Below, piece after piece: positions 4,215 through 6,166 of a DNA stretch of 6,166 bases (position 1 is its first letter; every line of letters starts with the position of its first letter). A program made the position numbers and the translations under genes. Under the pieces are notes generated by a model. That model ran no database searches. It worked only from the letters and a program-made list of their open reading frames with translations, and had not been told where the DNA came from. Source of the stretch: Planctomycetia bacterium (GTDB lineage: Bacteria > Planctomycetota > Phycisphaerae > Phycisphaerales > SM1A02); the NCBI GenBank assembly GCA_009936695.1, contig JAACEA010000341.1:1-6166 (forward strand). The letters are read 5' to 3'.

Positions 4215-6166
4215 GCCGATCCTCGCGGCGCTGCTCTCCTGTTCCCTCCTCGCGTGCTTCGATCGAGCGGCGACCGCGCAGGATCGCGCCGCCTCGTGGC
4301 TCGAGGCGCGGGGGATGTACGAACTCCTCCAGATCCATCTGGAGCAGGCGCGGGCCGAGGCGGTGGACGATCCCGCACTGCGAGCCCGCACCGCGTCCCG
4401 GCTCGCCGGCGTCTACGCCTCGCTGATCGAACGAAGCACCGACGACGAGGCCCGCGCGGTCCTGGTGGCGAAGGCCCGACGACTGCTCGCCGACGATTCG
4501 ATCGAGGATGCCGAAGCGCTGCGGCTGGCCCTGCTGCGGACCCGATACCAGGCCGCGTCCGGGACGATCGAACGAGGTCGCGTGGATCTCGCCGAGCCGG
4601 CGGAGACCGTCGCCGCGGAACGCGAACTCGACGAGCTCGCGCGGGATCTCGTCGGGCTTCGGGAATCGCTGGAGGACACGATCAAGCGTCGCGATCGCGG
4701 GCTCGACCGGGCCCGAGGGATGCGTGTGGTGAGACTCGACGAGGAGATCACTGCGGCCCGGAGGATGCTCGTCGCCGCATCCCTGCTCGAGGGGTGGTCC
4801 CTCTACTACGCGGGCCGGGCGTTCGACGACCGGAGCCGGCTCGATCGCGCCCAACTCGCCTTCGGTCGCGTGCTGGACGGCGACGAGGTGGTGCCGGGTC
4901 CGGACGACGTCTCCGTCGACCGCCAGGAATTCGAGTACTTCGCGAGTGCGATCCTCGGGATGGCGATGAGCAGCGCGGAACTGGTCTCCCACCTCGGGGC
5001 GGGCCCGTGGTTTGCGCGACTGGAACTGCCGCGGACCCACCCGGGCATCCTGCAGGCGACGCCCGGCTGGCGACTCGCCTCGGCGATCGACGCCGGCGCC
5101 TTCGAGACCGCCGAGACCCTGCTTCGGTCGATGATCGAAGCGGCCGACGGCGGATCGAATCCCGAGGCCCTGCCCACCGCGTGGCTCCGGTTGGCCGCGG
5201 TCGGCGGACTTCGGGGGGCGGAGGAGACGACCTCGGGACTCGCGCCGCAGGCCAGTCGGCTTGCGGAGCTCGCCCTGGCCACGCTGGCGGCGCGGAGCGA
5301 ACTGGCCCAGGTCGTCGACCTGGTGGAAAGGTACGGACTCGAGGCGGTGGGCCGCGACGGATTCGCCTTCCGGTACGTCCGGGGCGTCGGGCACTATCGC
5401 ACCGCGGTCGATGCCAAGGCCGCGGGGCGGGCGGGCGAGGCCGCGGCGGAGTTCGCGCTCGCGGTCGCCGAACTCGCCGCCGCCGGCGGGGAGGACGATG
5501 CGGTCCGATTCCCCGAGGCGCGGGCGGCGTGTCTCACGCTGACGGGCTGGAGCCTGCTCGAACTCGACCGGGCCGCCGATGCCGCGGACGCCTTCGAGGC
5601 CGCCGCGGACGGAATCGGCGGCGTGCGACGGGCGGACGCGATGTGGGGCGCGATCGTGTCGCTCGATCGACTGGTGGCGGCGGGGGGTGCGGAGGCCGCG
5701 GATGCGCAGACCCGTCGCGACGCGATCATCGAACGATTCCTCGACACCTACCCCGCCGACGATCGCGCGCCGTCGCTGGTGGTTCGACGGATCACCGGCG
5801 AGGAGGACCCCTCCGCCGGCGACATCGACACCCTGCTCGCGATTCCGCCGGACCATCCGACCTGGGAGATCGCTCGACGCCGGGCCGCCCAGGCGATCTA
5901 TCGACGCTTCCGCGAAGTGGAGGCGGACGAGCGCGGTGAGTTCGGAAGACGTTTTCTCGACATCGCGGACGAACTTCTGCAACGCGATCGAAGCGGTGAC
6001 GGCATGTTCGTCGATCTTCGCGGGGCGGACGGGGTCCTGCTGCGGCAGGCTGCGGAGGTCGCCTCGCACGAGGAGGTCGGTGACCGCGACCGCGGGGCGG
6101 GCTACATCTCGAGGATCGAACTCGCGCTGGAGCGTGGCGGATTCGAGAACCACCCCGACCTTCCCA
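4195..6166 (+). CDS. Large exported TPR-like helical-repeat protein (partial, runs off right edge)
   Basis: Open from ATG 4195 to the window end: 657 complete codons without a stop. It overlaps ExbD protein B by 20 nt. The N-terminus is a signal sequence (MSRPRIEP, then a hydrophobic core to about residue 22). Two processing routes are possible: a lipobox SLLAC with the lipid cysteine at C21, or signal peptidase I cleavage after ATA at residue 28. The mature part is almost entirely helical. TPR-like pairs are visible near 194-227 (EGWSLYYAGRAF ... AQLAFGRVL), 395-427 (AAGRAGEAAAEFALAVAEL) and 446-473 (GWSLLELDRAADAADAFEAA). A charged, perhaps coiled segment spans about 130-175. No catalytic motif is evident. 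As a periplasmic or lipid-anchored scaffold it may play a part comparable to the TPR protein CpoB of Tol-Pal loci, but this is analogy only; the family is not recognised. Confidence 0.85.
   Translation, partial: MSRPRIEPILAALLSCSLLACFDRAATAQDRAASWLEARGMYELLQIHLEQARAEAVDDPALRARTASRLAGVYASLIERSTDDEARAVLVAKARRLLADDSIEDAEALRLALLRTRYQAASGTIERGRVDLAEPAETVAAERELDELARDLVGLRESLEDTIKRRDRGLDRARGMRVVRLDEEITAARRMLVAASLLEGWSLYYAGRAFDDRSRLDRAQLAFGRVLDGDEVVPGPDDVSVDRQEFEYFASAILGMAMSSAELVSHLGAGPWFARLELPRTHPGILQATPGWRLASAIDAGAFETAETLLRSMIEAADGGSNPEALPTAWLRLAAVGGLRGAEETTSGLAPQASRLAELALATLAARSELAQVVDLVERYGLEAVGRDGFAFRYVRGVGHYRTAVDAKAAGRAGEAAAEFALAVAELAAAGGEDDAVRFPEARAACLTLTGWSLLELDRAADAADAFEAAADGIGGVRRADAMWGAIVSLDRLVAAGGAEAADAQTRRDAIIERFLDTYPADDRAPSLVVRRITGEEDPSAGDIDTLLAIPPDHPTWEIARRRAAQAIYRRFREVEADERGEFGRRFLDIADELLQRDRSGDGMFVDLRGADGVLLRQAAEVASHEEVGDRDRGAGYISRIELALERGGFENHPDLP

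Noticed and set aside
3290..4426. Plus-strand frame of 378 codons across both ExbD genes
   Set aside because: Arg/Gly-rich shadow in a different frame from two clear ExbD proteins.
4254..5939. Plus-strand frame of 561 codons inside the last gene
   Set aside because: Arg/Gly/Pro low-complexity shadow; the overlapping frame from 4195 has the ribosome site, signal sequence and helical repeats.
4108..6153. Minus-strand open frame of 681 codons opposite the last gene
   Set aside because: Low-complexity Arg/Gly/Pro product with no recognisable motif. The plus strand has a consensus Shine-Dalgarno, a signal peptide and TPR-like repeats.

Overview
High-GC bacterial DNA with densely packed, overlapping genes and Arg/Ala/Asp/Glu-rich proteins. 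The style of the VWA domain, the 'PWDRV' barrel-like segment and the ExbB-ExbD-ExbD module suggest a planctomycete, perhaps Phycisphaerae. That assignment is inference from protein style; no taxonomic marker other than the 5' part of pyrH is present.

Layout. Positions 1-274 (minus strand) hold the first 91 codons of pyrH (UMP kinase), running off the left edge. Positions 275-506 are a divergent intergenic region with a plausible sigma70-type promoter for pyrH, overlapped by an 8-bp inverted repeat, and at best a weak -10 for the rightward genes. From 507 to the right edge, six genes lie on the plus strand as one compact, translationally coupled operon: (1) a membrane-anchored VWA-domain protein, 507-1520; (2) an exported protein of unknown function, 1517-2602; (3) an ExbB/TolQ/MotA-family proton channel subunit, 2599-3363; (4) ExbD-family protein A, 3360-3788; (5) ExbD-family protein B, 3792-4214, TTG start; (6) a large exported TPR-like helical protein, 4195 to beyond 6166. 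Junctions are a GTGA overlap, a GTGA overlap, an ATGA overlap, a 3-nt gap and a 20-nt overlap. There is no internal terminator or non-coding gap.

How it may work. ExbB plus two ExbDs would form an inner-membrane stator that uses the proton-motive force. Such stators normally drive a TonB- or TolA-type protein with an N-in anchor, a periplasmic linker and a C-terminal folded domain. No TonB/TolA C-terminal domain is encoded in the window. The first gene has the same architecture, its transmembrane helix carries the S-x3-H-x6-L pattern of the TonB/TolA 'SHLS' anchor, and its C-terminal domain is a VWA fold with an intact MIDAS site. The main hypothesis is therefore a PMF-energised envelope machine whose moving arm ends in a metal-dependent VWA adhesion/binding domain, with two exported helical partners. 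Large antisense reading frames opposite these genes are GC-driven shadows and were left out.
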